From NCBI GenBank assembly GCA_958450365.1, contig CAUEEP010000740.1, positions 2,421,501 through 2,485,500 of the forward strand: DNA of 64,000 nt, written 5' to 3'. This DNA is from Mesorhabditis belari (Eukaryota; Nematoda; Chromadorea; Rhabditida; Rhabditidae). The translations under genes were made by a program, and so were the position numbers. The notes beneath the pieces were generated by a model that was not told the origin of the DNA, made no database searches, and saw nothing but the letters and a program-made list of their open reading frames with translations. Below are positions 36,076 to 49,024 of the stretch, in pieces (within the stretch, counting starts at the first letter, position 1; the number at the start of each line of letters is the position of its first letter).

Positions 36076-38043
36076 ATGTCGGCGCTTTCGATGTCTTTGG
36101 GTGCTTGGTAGCTGCATGGGATGCATGGTTGCCGTTGAAGGAATAGCGAAGTAAGAAGCTATAGTGAAACTACTTAAAACTTTGGTAACGGTGCACTTTA
36201 TCCCCCACACTATTTTTGTTCCAAAACCACTTTTTCTGGGGTAATTCAGTGCGCTGATTACAAAAAACAACATCAGAATTGTCGGAAATGTATTTTTTGC
36301 AAGAAATTTTTGGTTTTTTGCCTTGGTTCCCCAAGTAAAATTTTTAAAATAAAATTTTCTAAGAACATTCGGAAACATCTCTAACCCTTAGTAGCTTACG
36401 TTCCCCCAGATGTAAGAAAGTGGTCCGGGGATGGTGCATCACGTGGTTTCTGAGCCCCTGCGGTGGGCCAATAAAAAAAACGGTGTGACGCAGGTCACTT
36501 CCCGGCCGCGCATCACGGGCTAGCATGGGCCTCGCAATTATGCATCACGCGGGTAACGTGTAATGCATAACTATGCTCTTTCTAAAGGTTAGAAGTGTTT
36601 TCGAACGTTTTTAGAAAATTTTATTTTTTTGAAAAATGTATGCAAATTGATTAAGGTATACAAATTTTGTTAAAAAGGTAGCTGGGGGAGCGCCTGCAGT
36701 GTACTTTTTATATAAAAATTTCTTGCAAAAATGCATTTCCGACAATTGTGATGTTGTTTTTGTAATCAGCGCACTGAATTACCCCAGAAAAAGTGATTTT
36801 TGAACAAAAATAGTAGGGGATAAAGTGCACTCAAGCCAAATCTTTAGAGAAGATCCAAGTGCTATGAATTTGATTACGTTTGTGACTTTTGTGACAATTT
36901 CTTTGGTTGGACTTGTTACAACAAAGAAATTTTTTTCACAGTTCCCAACAAAATACCATTTCGGTAAGGATTTTTGAATGAAAGGAAATAGTAATTTGGT
37001 TGTTTAGTGGTTATCTCTAAGTTATCACCATATTTTTCACCGTGAACGTCAACAACAATCAAGCTCCTAAATTTCCACATTCCTGTACCACTGCATATAA
37101 TTTTTCGTTCGGTAAGTCTAACTCGTATTTTAATTGTTGTAAATTTTTAGGGGTCACTACTTGCAAGCTTGTTACTTGAAGTCGCATGGCGAGGAAGACG
37201 TTATGGAACAAGAAAATACCTATCGGTGTTCGCCATCACTATTGGGATCATTATTTGTACGCTTGCCACAAGCTCGAGTGATGTGAGCTTTATTGTTTTG
37301 AAAATTTTACCTTTAATATTAAGCCAAGTGGTTTATCTTATGAGGAGGCATCGCAACATTATCGTGAATGGACGATAGGTACATCCATTTTCCAAAAATG
37401 ATGTTCACGACTTTCATGAATTTCTATGCTCGTTTTTGCTCTTTTCGCGTCGGCCTTCTTAGCCATTAAACAACAAGAAATGTATCAGACCTATGGAAAA
37501 CATCCGGATGAAGCAATGTTCGTCACGGTTTGTTTATTATAAATTAGTATTGATAACCTAAATCTTAGCATTTCTATTCGTTGCCTTTCTTCGCGTTTAT
37601 GTGGAGTGATATTCAAAGATCTATTACGGCTTTTAATGCGAGTGTCCTTTTTCATTTATGATTTCTCGCTGAATATCCCAAAATTCTGGGTGCTACTTGG
37701 GATAGCTTGTATTTTACAGTAAGTTATGAATTCAATTTAATTGTTTTGAAAAGAAAAGACTTTAGATATCTGTGTATTCGTTTCGTGTATAATTTGAACG
37801 CTACCGTGGAAGCACTCACTGTGACACTTGTTGTAACTTTGCCAAAGTTTCTTTCACTCATCGTCTCGATTGTACTATACGAGGTCTGTTTCAAATGTGT
37901 ATGTTTCAAAGAAAGCGTTACAAAGTTTCTCTTTAGAATCTGTTCACACCAATGCATTGGTTTGGTGCTGTCTCGTTTTCGGAGGAACTGCCTGTTTTGA
38001 TGATTTATTCTTCAAGAAGGAGGAAAAGAAAAAGAAACAATAG
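36076..38043 (+). CDS. Nucleotide-sugar transporter, SLC35B4 type (frame-broken)
   Basis: Golgi/ER multi-pass transporter of the UAA family; human SLC35B4 carries UDP-xylose/UDP-GlcNAc. Exon 1 begins at an ATG directly after a TTTAG acceptor (MSALSMSL, then GSCMGCMVAVEGIAK). Later exons read EDPSAMNLITFVTF, VITIFFTVNVNNNQAL, HIPVPLHIIFRSGSLLASLL, MLVFALFASAFLAIKQQEMY, TYGKHPDEAMF, LTVTLVVTLPKFLSLIVSI and NLFTPMHWFGA, ending in a Lys-rich tail (KKEEKKKKQ). The order and signature phrases match SLC35B4 along its length. At least three frame breaks occur: extra G in GGG at 36099-36101, extra C near 37066, missing base near 37970, plus an unresolved stop or shift near 37015-37025. A 640-bp fold-back element fills intron 1. 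Confidence 0.85.
36191..36830. mobile_element. 640-bp fold-back element in intron 1 of the SLC35B4-like gene
   Basis: The left arm (gtgcactttatcccccacac ... tggggtaattcagtgcgctg attac) is mirrored on the right (gtaatcagcgcactgaatta ccccag ... taaagtgcac). Arms are about 125 bp with a roughly 390-bp interior that is GC-richer (cacgtggtttctgagcccct gcggtggg). No coding content is seen. Confidence 0.85.
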
Positions 38044-38597
38044 TTTTGTGAATAGTATTGCTAGAATATATTTGAGATTTTTATTTACGGTTCTTAGATA
38101 ATTATGTTTTACTTTTGCATTTGGTGATTTTTGCAAGTTAATAAGGGGTAATAAAGGTTTATTCTATTTTTATGAATTAGGTACGTGATATTGATTGCAT
38201 AATATTCGAGATTCATTGAATTTCCGAAGAGATCTTCTGAAATTGAAATTTAACCGGAGGTGTCACTCAAAAGCGGTCACTCTGTGAGATTTGGGTCCGT
38301 CAGAAGCATTCCAACGTAGTTTTTTATATTTTCAAAGCGCTATTTTTTCACTTTATAGGGTTAGTTATACGTAAAAAAAGTAGTGATGCAACATTTGGAA
38401 AGCTAGCGTCGAATTTAATCATTGTGAGTCAGAGTATTTAAAGAAGTCTTCCGTAGATAACTGTCGTAATTTGGCTTTGTTTTGAGTTTTACCAATCTTT
38501 GCTTTACTCCTGATTTTGCTGCTTTGCTTATTTTTTTACGGTTAGCGCAATATGTTTTTTTTTTTCTTTTAGTTGAGATCGACTCGACGGGTTGACA

Positions 38598-41500
38598 ATG
38601 GGGGACAATCCAAAGCCTAAGACGGAAAAGGAGCTCAAGAAAGAAGCGGCAAAAGCTGCTAAGCTGGCCAAATTTGAGGTAAATTGCACAGATTGTATGG
38701 TGAACTTGATTAAATTTAGGAGAAGGTCCAGAAAGACAAGTCGTAGCTACAGCCAAAGAAAGCGGCGAAACAAAGGAGAAGGCTCCCAAAAAAGAAAAGG
38801 AAATCGTCGAAGTTATTTATTCTGCGACCACAAAGCCTGGAGAGAAGAAAGGTAGTTTGTGCAATTTTGACACGCTTCAATTGTGAGTTTTAGACGTGTC
38901 CGGTGAAATGCCGTCTGCCTACGCTCCTCGTTATGTAGAGGCTGCCTGGTATGAATGGTGGGAGGCTGAAGTTGGCTTTTTGAAGTTTTCACCAAATTTG
39001 GTCAATTTAGGATTTTTTCGTCCCGAATATGGTGGTCGCGATTTGAGCAAAGAGAATCCAAAAGCGATCTTTCACCATTTGTATCCCACCACCAAACGTT
39101 ACCGGTACACTTCACGTTGACACGCGCTTGCCACCTCGGTTGAAGACACTCTCACTAGATGGTCAAAAACGCCATTACAAAGCAAAACTTTTCATTCAGG
39201 AACCGTATGAAAGGAAAGACCACTTTATTTAACCCGGTTGTGACCACGCTGGAATTGCAACCCAAGTATTCGATTGATTTACTGGATTTTCACTTTTAGT
39301 TGTATAGGTAGTCGTAGAAAAGCGACTTCAACGAGAAAAGGGTCTATCGAGACACGATCTTGCCGAGAAAAAGTTTATCGAGGAAGTTTGGCAATGGAAG
39401 AATGAGTAGGGTTTTGGTATTATCTGGTTGATATTCCGAGTTTAGGAAAGGACATATCATCTATGACCAGCTGCGCGATATGGGTGCCTCTGTCGACTGG
39501 GATCGAGCCGTTTTCATGATGGACCCAGTATGTATCAGCATCATTATTTTACTCATTTCTTGTAGAAAATCATGTGCCGTAACAGAGGCGTTTATTCGAA
39601 TGCACGAGAGCGGAACTATTTATCGTTCAACAAGGCTTGTAAATTGGAGTTGTACTCTACTTTCTGCTATTCGGATATTGAAGTCAACTTGGTATCATTT
39701 TATTAACAAACTCTTGACAGGTCGACAAGAAGGAATTGCCTGGAAAACGCTTTTGCCTGTCCCAGGTTACGCGGAGAAGATCGAGTTTGGTGTCATTATT
39801 TCTTTTGCATACAAAGTCAAAGATTCAGGTGATTGATTTAAATAATTGTGAAACCCCGATTTTGCAGATCAAGAACTCGTCGTTGCAATAACAAGGCCGG
39901 AAACTATGCTTGGTGATACTGCCGCTGCTGTACACCCAGAGGATCCGAGATATAAACATTTGATTGGAAAGGTCTTTGAGTAGGTCACTTTTTTCAATTT
40001 CGATGTTTAGATGTGCCAACACCCCTTTGTTAAAAGAGAACTGCCGATTGTTGGGGATGAATTCGTGGATCGTGAGTTTGGGACAGGAGCTGTGAAAATA
40101 ACTCCTGCGCATGACCCCAACGATTACGAGGTTGAAAATTGAATAAAACACACTAATCGGTTTGTACAGGTTGGACTATGGCACAAGCTTCCCTTTATTA
40201 CATGCATCACCGACGACGGCTTTATGACGAAGGTAAGCTATATTGTGCTATAGTTAGAAATTTTTGTTGATAGGATTGCGGTCAATTTGCTGGTATGAAG
40301 CGATTCGATTGCCGAAAAGAAGTTTTGGATGCTTTGGAGAAGCTTGGTCTTTACAGGGAAAAGAAAGACAATCCTATGGTTGTCCCTATTTGCAGGTGAA
40401 GCGTCACTTTATTTTTCCCCCAAATTTGTTTAGCTGTTCCAAAGACATAATCGAGCCAATTTTAAAGCCGCAATGGTATGTGAAATGTGACGAAATGGCT
40501 CGCCGAGCTATTGAGGCTGTAGAGCAGGTTTTTGTGGTTCATGAAAATTATTTTAGTAAGTTTAGGGAGAGCTAAAAATCACACCAGACTTCCACGTTGC
40601 AACTTGAATAGATGGCTTCAGAGCAGTCGCGATTGGTGTATTTCGAGACAACTCTGGTGGGGTCATCGAATCCCGGCATATTTCATCACTGTTACGGTAC
40701 TGATTTTATCTGAATAACAACTAACATATTGATAGGATGGAAAACGCCAGCCGGAGGATCCAGCCGATAACAATATTGGATTTCTGCTCACACAGAAGAT
40801 GAGCGCGCGAGAAAGGGGCAGAAGAAGTTCGGAGTTGATCCGAAATTTATTGGATCGAAATGGGGAAATATAATCGTTTTCCAAATTTCAAAACAATATT
40901 TGTAGATGAGGACGTGCTTGACACTTGGTTTTCCGCGGGCGTGTGGCTTTTTGCAATCTTCGGTTGGCCTGAAAATACTGGTTGGATCCATCTGTTGCAT
41001 TTTACAATTCTCATTTAGGCGATCTCAATGCATTTTTCCCTGAGTTAGCGATTCTCGAAACGGGACACGACATCTTATTTTTCTGGGTCACGAGAATGGT
41101 GTTCATGGCACAAGAGCTCACCGGGAAAATCCCATTCAAAGAGGTAAAGTATAATTAAATAGTTTGGTATTCAAATGTTACAGGTCTTATTTGCATGCTA
41201 TGATTCGGAGATGCGCATGGTAGAAAGATGAGTAAATCACTTGGAAATGTAATCGATCCACGAGATGTCATTCGAGGGGTATTATCTTAAAATATTTTTT
41301 GATTTAAACCATTTCCTTTTAAGAGTATTTGTGATAAAGAATGTTTTAGATTACTCTGGAAGAGCTTCAACGACAACTTGACTTCGGGCAATTTTGATCC
41401 AAAAGAAATTGCTACGGCTAAAGCGGGCCAGTCACGGGATTATCCACAGGTAACTCTTCAAAGTGCATTCAAGATTCAGTATGATGTGTTTCAGTGAATT

Positions 41501-43065
41501 CCTGAATGCGGAACCGATGCGCTTCTGATTTGCTTTAATGGCCTATACGAGCCAGGGTCGCGATATCAATCTTGATGTTTTACGTGTTCAAGGATACCGC
41601 TTCTTCTGTAACAAGGTTAATAAAATTAGTTGATCTCGACTTATAACTGCTCTTTTCAGATTTGGCAAGCCATCAAGTTTACCTTTTCTCAATCTTGGAA
41701 AGGAGTATCAACCAGAAGCAATTTTCAAAGTACTGTTGCCAAGCTTAGTCCTCTACGCTAAAAGCTTTTAGCTCACAGGAACAGAATCGGAAACCGATTT
41801 GTGGATCCTCCGCTCGATGTGCTCAAACTGTGGCCATGTGTGAACAAGGAATGGTCACGAACAACCTCACTACAGGTACTTTAAGATATCCCTCACAAAG
41901 TAAATGGCTTTTTAATTAGCTAGGATTAGTGCAAAATTTAGGCTACTACTGCTAGCTTACAACTTTATTTTTTACGACTTTTGTGGATGTGTACCTGGAA
42001 TCAGTCAATCTAAATATCTTTCATGGTAGATCAATCGTAATTTCTTGTCCAAAAATTTTTCTTTAGGCACTGCGGAGAGCTGCCGCTGCTGCTCGTCGAA
42101 CTCTCTATCATTGTGCTGAGACTGGACTTCCGGCTTATTTCCACCAATGATGCCATTCATAAGGGAAGAACCATGGCAGCGACTTCCGAAAAGGCCTTCC
42201 GAGAAAGCTCTCTCAATTGTCATCGCAGAGTATCCTGAGCCAGCTCAGGTTTAATTCTTCAGTTATCGAAGTGAATAATTGTTGCTTTAGTATCCATTTA
42301 TTGACAAGACCCTTGAGACTCGTGTCGCTTTTGCCATGGACGTCATCTCGCGCAGGTTGGATTTAAGCAAGATCTTCTAATACACATTTTAGGTTCGCTC
42401 GTTACGATCTGATTATGAATTGATCAATAAAGTCAAAACAGAATGTAAGTGACATTGGGTCTTTTTTATATATCTCATTTTCTAGTGATTCTTTGCTCCT
42501 TGTCAACAAAAGATCTGGATGCTTTGAAGATTTGGAATCACTTGTTTTGACGTTGACCTATTCATCAAAAGTGAGTTTTGGGGTTAGTTTGTATATTGAA
42601 ATGAGCTTAGGTAACCATGTTTTGGCGACCGATGATAAATCAAACAAAGCCCCAGAGAAAGGTTGCTCTCGTGTGACACTCCACTTCATCAGACGCCACC
42701 TCTATCTGCAATATTTACATTCCACTCTGGAGGTTTTCGCTATTTTCTTAATAAACAAGTTTAATTTCAGGGCATTATTTACGACATCGCAAAGGAGCGT
42801 TACCAAAACTTGAATCCAAAAAAGGGAAGCTCGATGGTCAGGTAGGGCTTTTTGGAGGAGTATATAAATTTGACGACGCTTAGATCGCTAAAATTAACGA
42901 GTTACAAGCAAAGGCCGATTATGAAACTAAAGCTCCACTTGGCGTCCGGGCAAACAATCAAGAAAAGGTTAGTCAGACATTGAAAAATAGCACCATGTTA
43001 ATTACTTTTAGAAAGAAACTCTCGAAAAAGAGCTCCATTCACTCGAGGCCGCACTTTGGCTTTAA
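38598..43065 (+). CDS. Valyl-tRNA synthetase, class I (frame-broken)
   Basis: Charges tRNA-Val in the cytosol. It starts [20 protein letters not shown], a Lys/Ala-rich eukaryote-type extension. Then: [19 protein letters not shown]; the HIGH-box region [20 protein letters not shown] (after restoring frame); [28 protein letters not shown]; the editing-domain region with [16 protein letters not shown] sequence; [24 protein letters not shown] sequence near 41020-41090; the KMSKS motif in [18 protein letters not shown] (about 41225-41280); the anticodon-binding part ([19 protein letters not shown]); and a C-terminal coiled coil with [18 protein letters not shown]. Frame breaks in conserved blocks: extra T about 39070, missing G about 39118, missing G about 39236, extra G about 41207. 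The length and motif order are normal for cytosolic ValRS. It is the last gene of the + strand run and convergent with unc-30. Confidence 0.92.
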
Positions 43066-43344
43066 ACGTCTGGAATGAAATCGAGTTCGTTATGATATGT
43101 GCCTTATTGTAAGCTAGCTTGTCTTTTTTGTTTTTGTTAAGTTTTTTATGAGCCATGTGATAAGTGATTGTTTTAAGTCAAATCTGTTTTTATTTTTATA
43201 GCCTTATAAAGTTATTTATTTTTTGACAACAATGAGCGCACGTAGAAAAAAATGGTGAATGAAATTGACTAGATTTTAGGAATAAGATTGAAAAATGGGA
43301 TTAAAGAGGCCCAGAATAGGGACAGTTGAGATAAGAGCTGCAAG

Positions 43345-46300
43345 TCATAGGATCAGCTTTGGGTTTTTGTCAATACTGGATGTGGACGATGAGACTGAAC
43401 TTGAGGGCACAACGGGGAGTGGAGTTGGTGATGGAAACTGAAAAAGGTTATCTTTCAGGTAAATGGACAAGGTAGACTCTTGCTTAGCGGTCAAAGTTAG
43501 TGCGGAATAGTAAATGAATTACGATAGACAATTTTATTTGACACTATACGCATCGATACGCAAGAAAGATTCCAGAATATCTGCTTCATAGTTGCTTTTG
43601 TCACATAAACTATTCTCGATATCGGGTTACACTGATGTCGTGCACCCAAAATGGATCGTTTTAGTCCCTTCACCCCTTGTTCACCTCTTTGTTTAGAGCT
43701 GACTCCTCCAACAGACGCCTCCCCATTCAATCGAAACTCTACTCCCTTGTAAGCAAAGGTTTTGCTTTTAGAATTACCGTAGATAAAAACAATGACTTTC
43801 CACCGAAATTTCCCCCTTGAGATTTGATCTGAAAAGGATTTCGGTTGAAAAATTAGCATAAATTTGGGGGCAAAAGATGCGCGAAATGATCGGTGTGTGT
43901 AAAAGAGGGGGCAGAATGGACATTGCGTAACGGTTTTAGAGGGAAAAGCGATTTAATTTGCTCGATCATGTGGGAAATTTGGTGTGGGGAAAGGAAGATG
44001 TAAACAGAACATATGGTGACACCTAGGGAGGGGATTGGAGGTACCTTTTTATGGCCAACCCGCCTTTCTGCTTTATTTAGATCTGACATTGCAGGGAATT
44101 GATGGGAATTGATGGGAATTGAAATTAAGCTTTGATTTTTTTTGATATCATTCTCATCTAGACCTTGTCAAAATAATAGTGAAAATGGAAAAAAGCAACT
44201 CTTCATGGTTTTAAGTGAGTTGTCGAATGCATTTTTTAAAATCATACCAATTCCCTTTTGAAACTACTGTGATCTTGCATCTATTTTTTAGCCAGCCAAC
44301 TCTGGGGCTAATTTTGTGAATATTCGCAAAGAAAATCGAAAGGTATCATAAAAATTGGATAAAACTAGAGACGAGATTGACGAGACGAGATGGTTGCTTT
44401 CAAAAAGGAAATTTTGCTTCCTTTAAGATTATCCAGTAGCTTTCAATTAGGAGCATTTGGCAAGAAGGATTTGACATTTCATTACCCTAAAATTTCAATG
44501 TAACTCGATTGCTTACTTGTCCTTTAACACTCCAATTGAATGTGGTTGCACCGGGGCGAGGCTGATAGGATGCCATGGGGGAGTCTCCATATCCATAGAA
44601 TGAGTCGATCTAGAGAAGTGGTTTTTGGTTAGTTTTTTTTTGCTCACCTGGTGTTGGCGGGATCAACGTTTGGGTGAAGCTGCCTTGAACCTAGAAATTG
44701 ATTTTTTAGATACGATAATTTCGGTAAGACAAATTACATTGGCTCTTCTGAACCTGAAAAATCAATAGTGAATGAAATTTCCTGTGCACCTGAATCGTTC
44801 CGGAGACTTCCAAGTCCCGAATGGAGACCGCCGAGGGAAGACATTGATGGAATTGATGGGGGAAGAGATATTGACGTCGATGAAGAGGAGCACATTGAAC
44901 CAGGTAAAGCGCTTGCCTGCATATTTCGTTCAATGGAATTGCATTTTCAGAAACAAAGGTCTTATTTTGAAAAGAAAAAGTAACGTCTCTAAAGCCTCAG
45001 GGTCGTTTATCGTTAACATATATTGAAGTGAAAAGCGTTCCGAAGTCAAAATTCTTTTAAAAGAGAGTAAAATTTCTTCTCAACTAATGCGTTTCGATAA
45101 CGTGTCAATTTTCGAATGTTACCGTAATCCTGGCTTCAGATTTTATCCAACCAGCATCCAGCATAACATAATTTTCTTATGATTCTATGAGGGTTTACAA
45201 AAAATACCGAAAAATACGAAAATTGGATAATATAGATCAAATAAAGCTTGAAATAGGATTACGATAGTTCCGAAAGTTAATACATTTCCATAAACGTATT
45301 CTAGATGAAAGCGATCATTGTAGAAAAGGTGTTGAGACATAACAAACATAAAAAACAGATTTGACTTAAAAAATCACTTTATCACTTATACTAAAACTTT
45401 CTAGGGTTTTCTTACCTGAAGGGTTTTGGGATCGGTCATATAGTTGCGTTCACGTTTGCGCCATTTCGCTCGACGATTCTTGAACCAAACCTAAACTTTC
45501 GATTTGATTTGCACAAATTCTAGCACAAAATAGGTATTTCCCATCATTTCCTGATGTTATTCCAGTACATTCACTACGTGGTTGATTGAATGCGAGGGAA
45601 AGGAGGGAAAGGAGGGGAAGGAGGGAAAGGAGGGAAAGGAGGGGAAGGAGGGGAAGGAGGGACGGGCAAAGAGAATCTCATCATTTCCCTTTTCTTCTTC
45701 GATAATGACATTTTGTCTTCCAAATTACCGTGCTCATTTAATTTTCACTTTTAATTTTTAATGTTTTAATGTTTGTTATACATAAACAGTGCATATATCT
45801 GAACTGACCCTGACTCTCGGCTCGGTCAAACTGATCCACACCCTGCCGCGGCATCCCCTCTCGTGTGGCCATATCGGGATAGTCGATTTCGTTGAAACCA
45901 ACCCTCGAGTTCGTTCAGCTGAATCGTAAATTGATAAAATGACTAATAAGATATTCAATTAACAATCTAAAAAAAGTCAAAATCCATATATAGCATTTAC
46001 CACAGAAAAATCTTTGATACCGTATCACCTGAAAAGCTAATTTACTAAAGTTAAAGATGCTAAAAAGAAAAGTGTTTTTCTAATGTCATTTTTATTTTTT
46101 GTTAATCATATTTTTTTTTATTTAAACAAAACCTGATGACTTGTGAAATGCGTGCGTTGTCTTCGGGGTTTTGTCCCTTTTGGTAGGCAAATCTCTTTCC
46201 ACATCAGCCTCCTCTTCTTCGGTTTCTTCTTTGCACGAGGATAACCTTCGACTGAAATTTTCGGCTTACTGTGTACTTCCACATTGTTTTTCTATCACTT

Positions 46301-46746
46301 TATTGGCATACTCCAGCAATGCGACAAATTCCTAATTTTACTATAGTACACCAACTTTTTCGGCAATTTTCCGCATGATTTACATGCAAACTGAGCGGAT
46401 CTTGAAGTGAGATGTGAGTCGGATAGAAAGCTTGATGCATGCTGATCGAATGGTGATGTCAAATCGGTCAACGAGGCGCACGTATCCTGGGAAATTTTCT
46501 TGTACAAAGTACTCAAAAATTCGAGTACCTGTAGGGGCTTGAAGGAGATGTGTGGTGGTTGGAGTGTGTGTCAGCAAGATGGCCAAGTCCGGATGGTACT
46601 AAATGGATTTTTTTTGTAAAAAAATATAAATGCAAGTTCCGGCTTTAGTCTCAAAAACCAAAAAATTCAAAAAATAAACTCAACACAAAACCTGAGCAAA
46701 AGGTGGAGTATAAAATACGCAGAGCAGATCAAGAGAATTGATCCAT
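43345..46746 (-). CDS. unc-30: UNC-30 / Pitx-class homeobox transcription factor
   Basis: Paired-like homeodomain protein; C. elegans UNC-30 specifies GABAergic motor neurons. Upstream exons read YHPDLAILLTHTPTTTHLLQ and DTCASLTDLTSPFDQHASSF. The homeodomain is split over three exons: KPRRQRTHFTSHQ (46133-46251), LNELEGWFQRNR ... YPDMATRE ... VWISLTEPRVR (45809-45918), VWFKNRRAKWRKRERN (45416-45490). Lys at the helix-3 specificity position (WFKNRR) is the bicoid/Pitx type. C-terminal exons are Ser/Pro-rich (44790-44916, 44648-44690), then IDSFYGYGDSPMASYQPRPG with FNWSVKGQ (44517-44609), and a last exon FPSPTPLPVVPSSSVSSSTS ... NPKLIL (43345-43437). The middle homeodomain exon is 110 nt where 102 are expected, so frame is lost around 45840-45885. 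No clear OAR motif is seen. The 5' end is uncertain; MDQF at 46746 is the best ATG. Confidence 0.88.
45090..45300. repeat. Palindromic MITE-like repeat, family A
   Basis: Left arm gataacgtgtcaattttcga with gttaccgtaatcctggcttc; right arm aggattacgatagttccgaa ag with tttccataaacg. It sits in an intron of unc-30 between the homeobox and the C-terminal exons. Confidence 0.7.
45593..45665 (+). repeat. Purine-only G-rich minisatellite in a homeobox intron
   Basis: Repeats of aggagggaaagg / aggaggggaagg run for about 70 nt with no pyrimidine until the end. It lies in the intron between the second and third homeodomain exons of unc-30. Polypurine mirror repeats of this kind can form triplex or G-quadruplex structures and are also unstable in length. 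Confidence 0.85.
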
Positions 46747-46959
46747 ATTGGAGTTACAGGTAAAAAGAAAGGGATCTAGGAGGGCAATGAAAGGAGTCCG
46801 GTTGAGCCCCAAGTGGATTATTTCTGAATGAACAGAAGGGCAGCAAGGGGAAGGAGAAGGGGAATGAGGAGGACGACCCTCTTCACAACTTAACACAATA
46901 TGAAGAAAGGAAACGAGTGAAGCTTTTGATTCAACTCTCATACAACTACGGTAACTGGA

Positions 46960-47530
46960 AAGAGGCAAAGATGGAGAAAAAAGTTCAAGAAAGACACGCC
47001 CTCCTCAAATGGGCATTCGATCATGAGCTATCTCGAAAAGAGGAAAGGCCATAGTGTCATTTCATATTCCTTTCCTTGAAGATGGCGTAACGAAAAGGAA
47101 AGGTCTTATATGGTTGAAGAAGAAACGGAGGGATTAAAACAATGGAATGCCCAACCACAAATGACTTCTTCGTCTTCAAAAACCATTTTTCTCCGTAAAG
47201 GAAAAAATTCGTCCATTACAAAATTCTTTAACAGAAAACTAGAAACTAATCCATTTTTAAGAAGTGGGGAAAAGAAAATATGTACATTCAACCTCCAAAG
47301 ATTTATTGGAACGAAAAGTGGGCGAGAAAACACAAAAAAAAACGGAGACATTGGTCGTCAATAGTCATTCTAATCAAATTTCGTTACTTAAGATGCTTTT
47401 CGCTGTCCGAAGCGGCCCTGTACACACCACGCTTCTGATTATTCTGAAAAGCAAATTCGTTAATAGAAAATCACTCACACTTTAATAAATCTTAACTAAC
47501 AGCAAGCAGCCAATTTAAAATGATCAAATA
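46960..47530. other. Intergenic, no supported gene
   Basis: Purine-rich DNA with overlapping open frames on both strands (for example 47110-47364 on + and 47106-47351 on -). Neither has splice-site support nor recognisable motifs. It probably holds the unc-30 promoter and the 3' flank of the PI-transfer gene. Confidence 0.5.
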
Positions 47531-49024
47531 TTAACCAAACACATCATTGATCATCTTGCGGAGTTTCTTAGCAGTCTTCTCCCTCATAATCGCGAATTTC
47601 ATCCATATCCATGTCCCACCACATTCATCGGATCGACAGTAACACCTCACTAAAAGACAATATATACACAGGAAAAAGAAGAATGTACTAAGCAAACCGA
47701 TGGAATTTGTTGAAGAGACTGCGGGTAATTCTTGTGGATCAACTCCTCGATTTGACCACCAATTCCTCGCCACGAGAAAGTCACCGATACCAACTTGTAG
47801 GCACACATAACTGGGATCTGAAGCAAGAGAAACACATGTAAAAGAAAGTTCCAAAGCGTTTCTTATTGCCTCATCTTCGGTCCAACTGTCTTTCAATGGG
47901 CTGATCTCCATTTTCTCACTACGAACCATACGCGGATTAATCTTTGCCTCAAGATCCTAAGATAGAAAAAAAATGAATTTCCTTTTCTATGCAACAAACT
48001 CACCACCTTTTTGAGGCTTTTTTCATCAATAATGTCCAACGGCAACGACCTCAGCCATTTCTTTTTGGCGTTAAGAGGCTAAACTCCTTTAGCAACTTTA
48101 GAAATGCAAAGTGAAATCCTTACATTCTCTCTGCGTCTCCTTTGTCCTGGATGTGGTACGATTCGAGTTGAATCTTGAAACCTTTCTCTCATGTAGCCCG
48201 GATTCTAAAGTTAATAAATTTGTGGATAAAGAAATGAATAAACTTACAGTGACAACAGTTTTGAAGTATGGGTAAGCATTCCACGATTCCTCGTGAAGAA
48301 TAAAGGCGGATTCAGAGAGCATCTAATAAAAAGATTAGATAAGTAACCACAATACTAATGAAAATACCTTTTGCAAGAAGCCATGGCACTTTACTTTGAT
48401 GCGATAAATCTTGTAAGTGTAGATGCTCTTCAAGATGTTCACCGGGGCGCAAACCGTTCGATTCGAATTCTTCTTGTTTCAATATCTAAACTGTCAAATG
48501 TAAAATGAAATTTGGAAAGGCTAATTGGCTAAGCATGACTTTAAGCTTCATGAAATCAGGACTAATAAAGCAATTAAGCCAACTAATTGTTAATTTAAAT
48601 TTATACAAATGACAAAAAAGAAGCCAACCTCAACGCCTTCTCCCCCCTCCAGTTTCAGCTTTGCTCAGTCTCTGGCGGTTGTGTAGAGATGTCCCCGTTT
48701 AAAGTCAATGTCGACATTGAATGGCAGAAGAATTCGATAATCCTAAAACAAAGAGACTGGCAAATGCAAAAACAAAAATAACAACATTTCCATCAATTTT
48801 ATCAAAAAAGTTTAACATTTAACTACCCAATATACTAAACGATGCTAATAAACAAGTTTAGTTAGTTTATAAGTTTCTTTATAAAGTTTATAAGTTTATA
48901 AAGTTTATAAGTTTATAAAGTTAGTGCAAAAACCATAAACGTAAAGGTTATTAGCAAAATGATCAATTTAACAAGAAAAGTTTATAAAAGAACGAGAAAA
49001 AGAAAATCGAACCTTGACAAGCAT
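47531..49024 (-). CDS. Class I phosphatidylinositol transfer protein
   Basis: Single-domain START-like lipid-transfer protein moving PI and PC between membranes. It starts MLVK at 49024, then DYRILLPFNVDIDFKRGHLY; a GGGEGVE block; YTYKIYRIKVKCHGFLQK; HEESWNAYPYFKTVVT; NPGYMRERFQDSTRI; MVRSEKMEISPLKDSW; IPVMCAYKLVSVTFSWRGIG; a C-terminal MDMDEIRDYE ... KTAKKLRKMINDVFG. The order matches PITP alpha/beta (ILPVSV, GGGEGVEV, HEKAWNAYPYCRTVIT, PYMCAYKLVTVKFKWWG, MDDIRRME) at roughly normal length. Frame breaks: around 48642-48675 (frame lost before the GGGEGVE block, then regained in a six-G run) and an extra G at 47581-47583. No C-terminal RdgB-type extension is present. Confidence 0.9.

Noticed and set aside
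43497..44089. Minus-strand open frames between the ValRS gene and the unc-30 C-terminal exons
   Set aside because: No motifs or plausible splice joins to the homeobox gene; the region reads as intron.
47106..47364. Overlapping open frames on both strands
   Set aside because: Both are compositional; neither shows splice signals or family resemblance.
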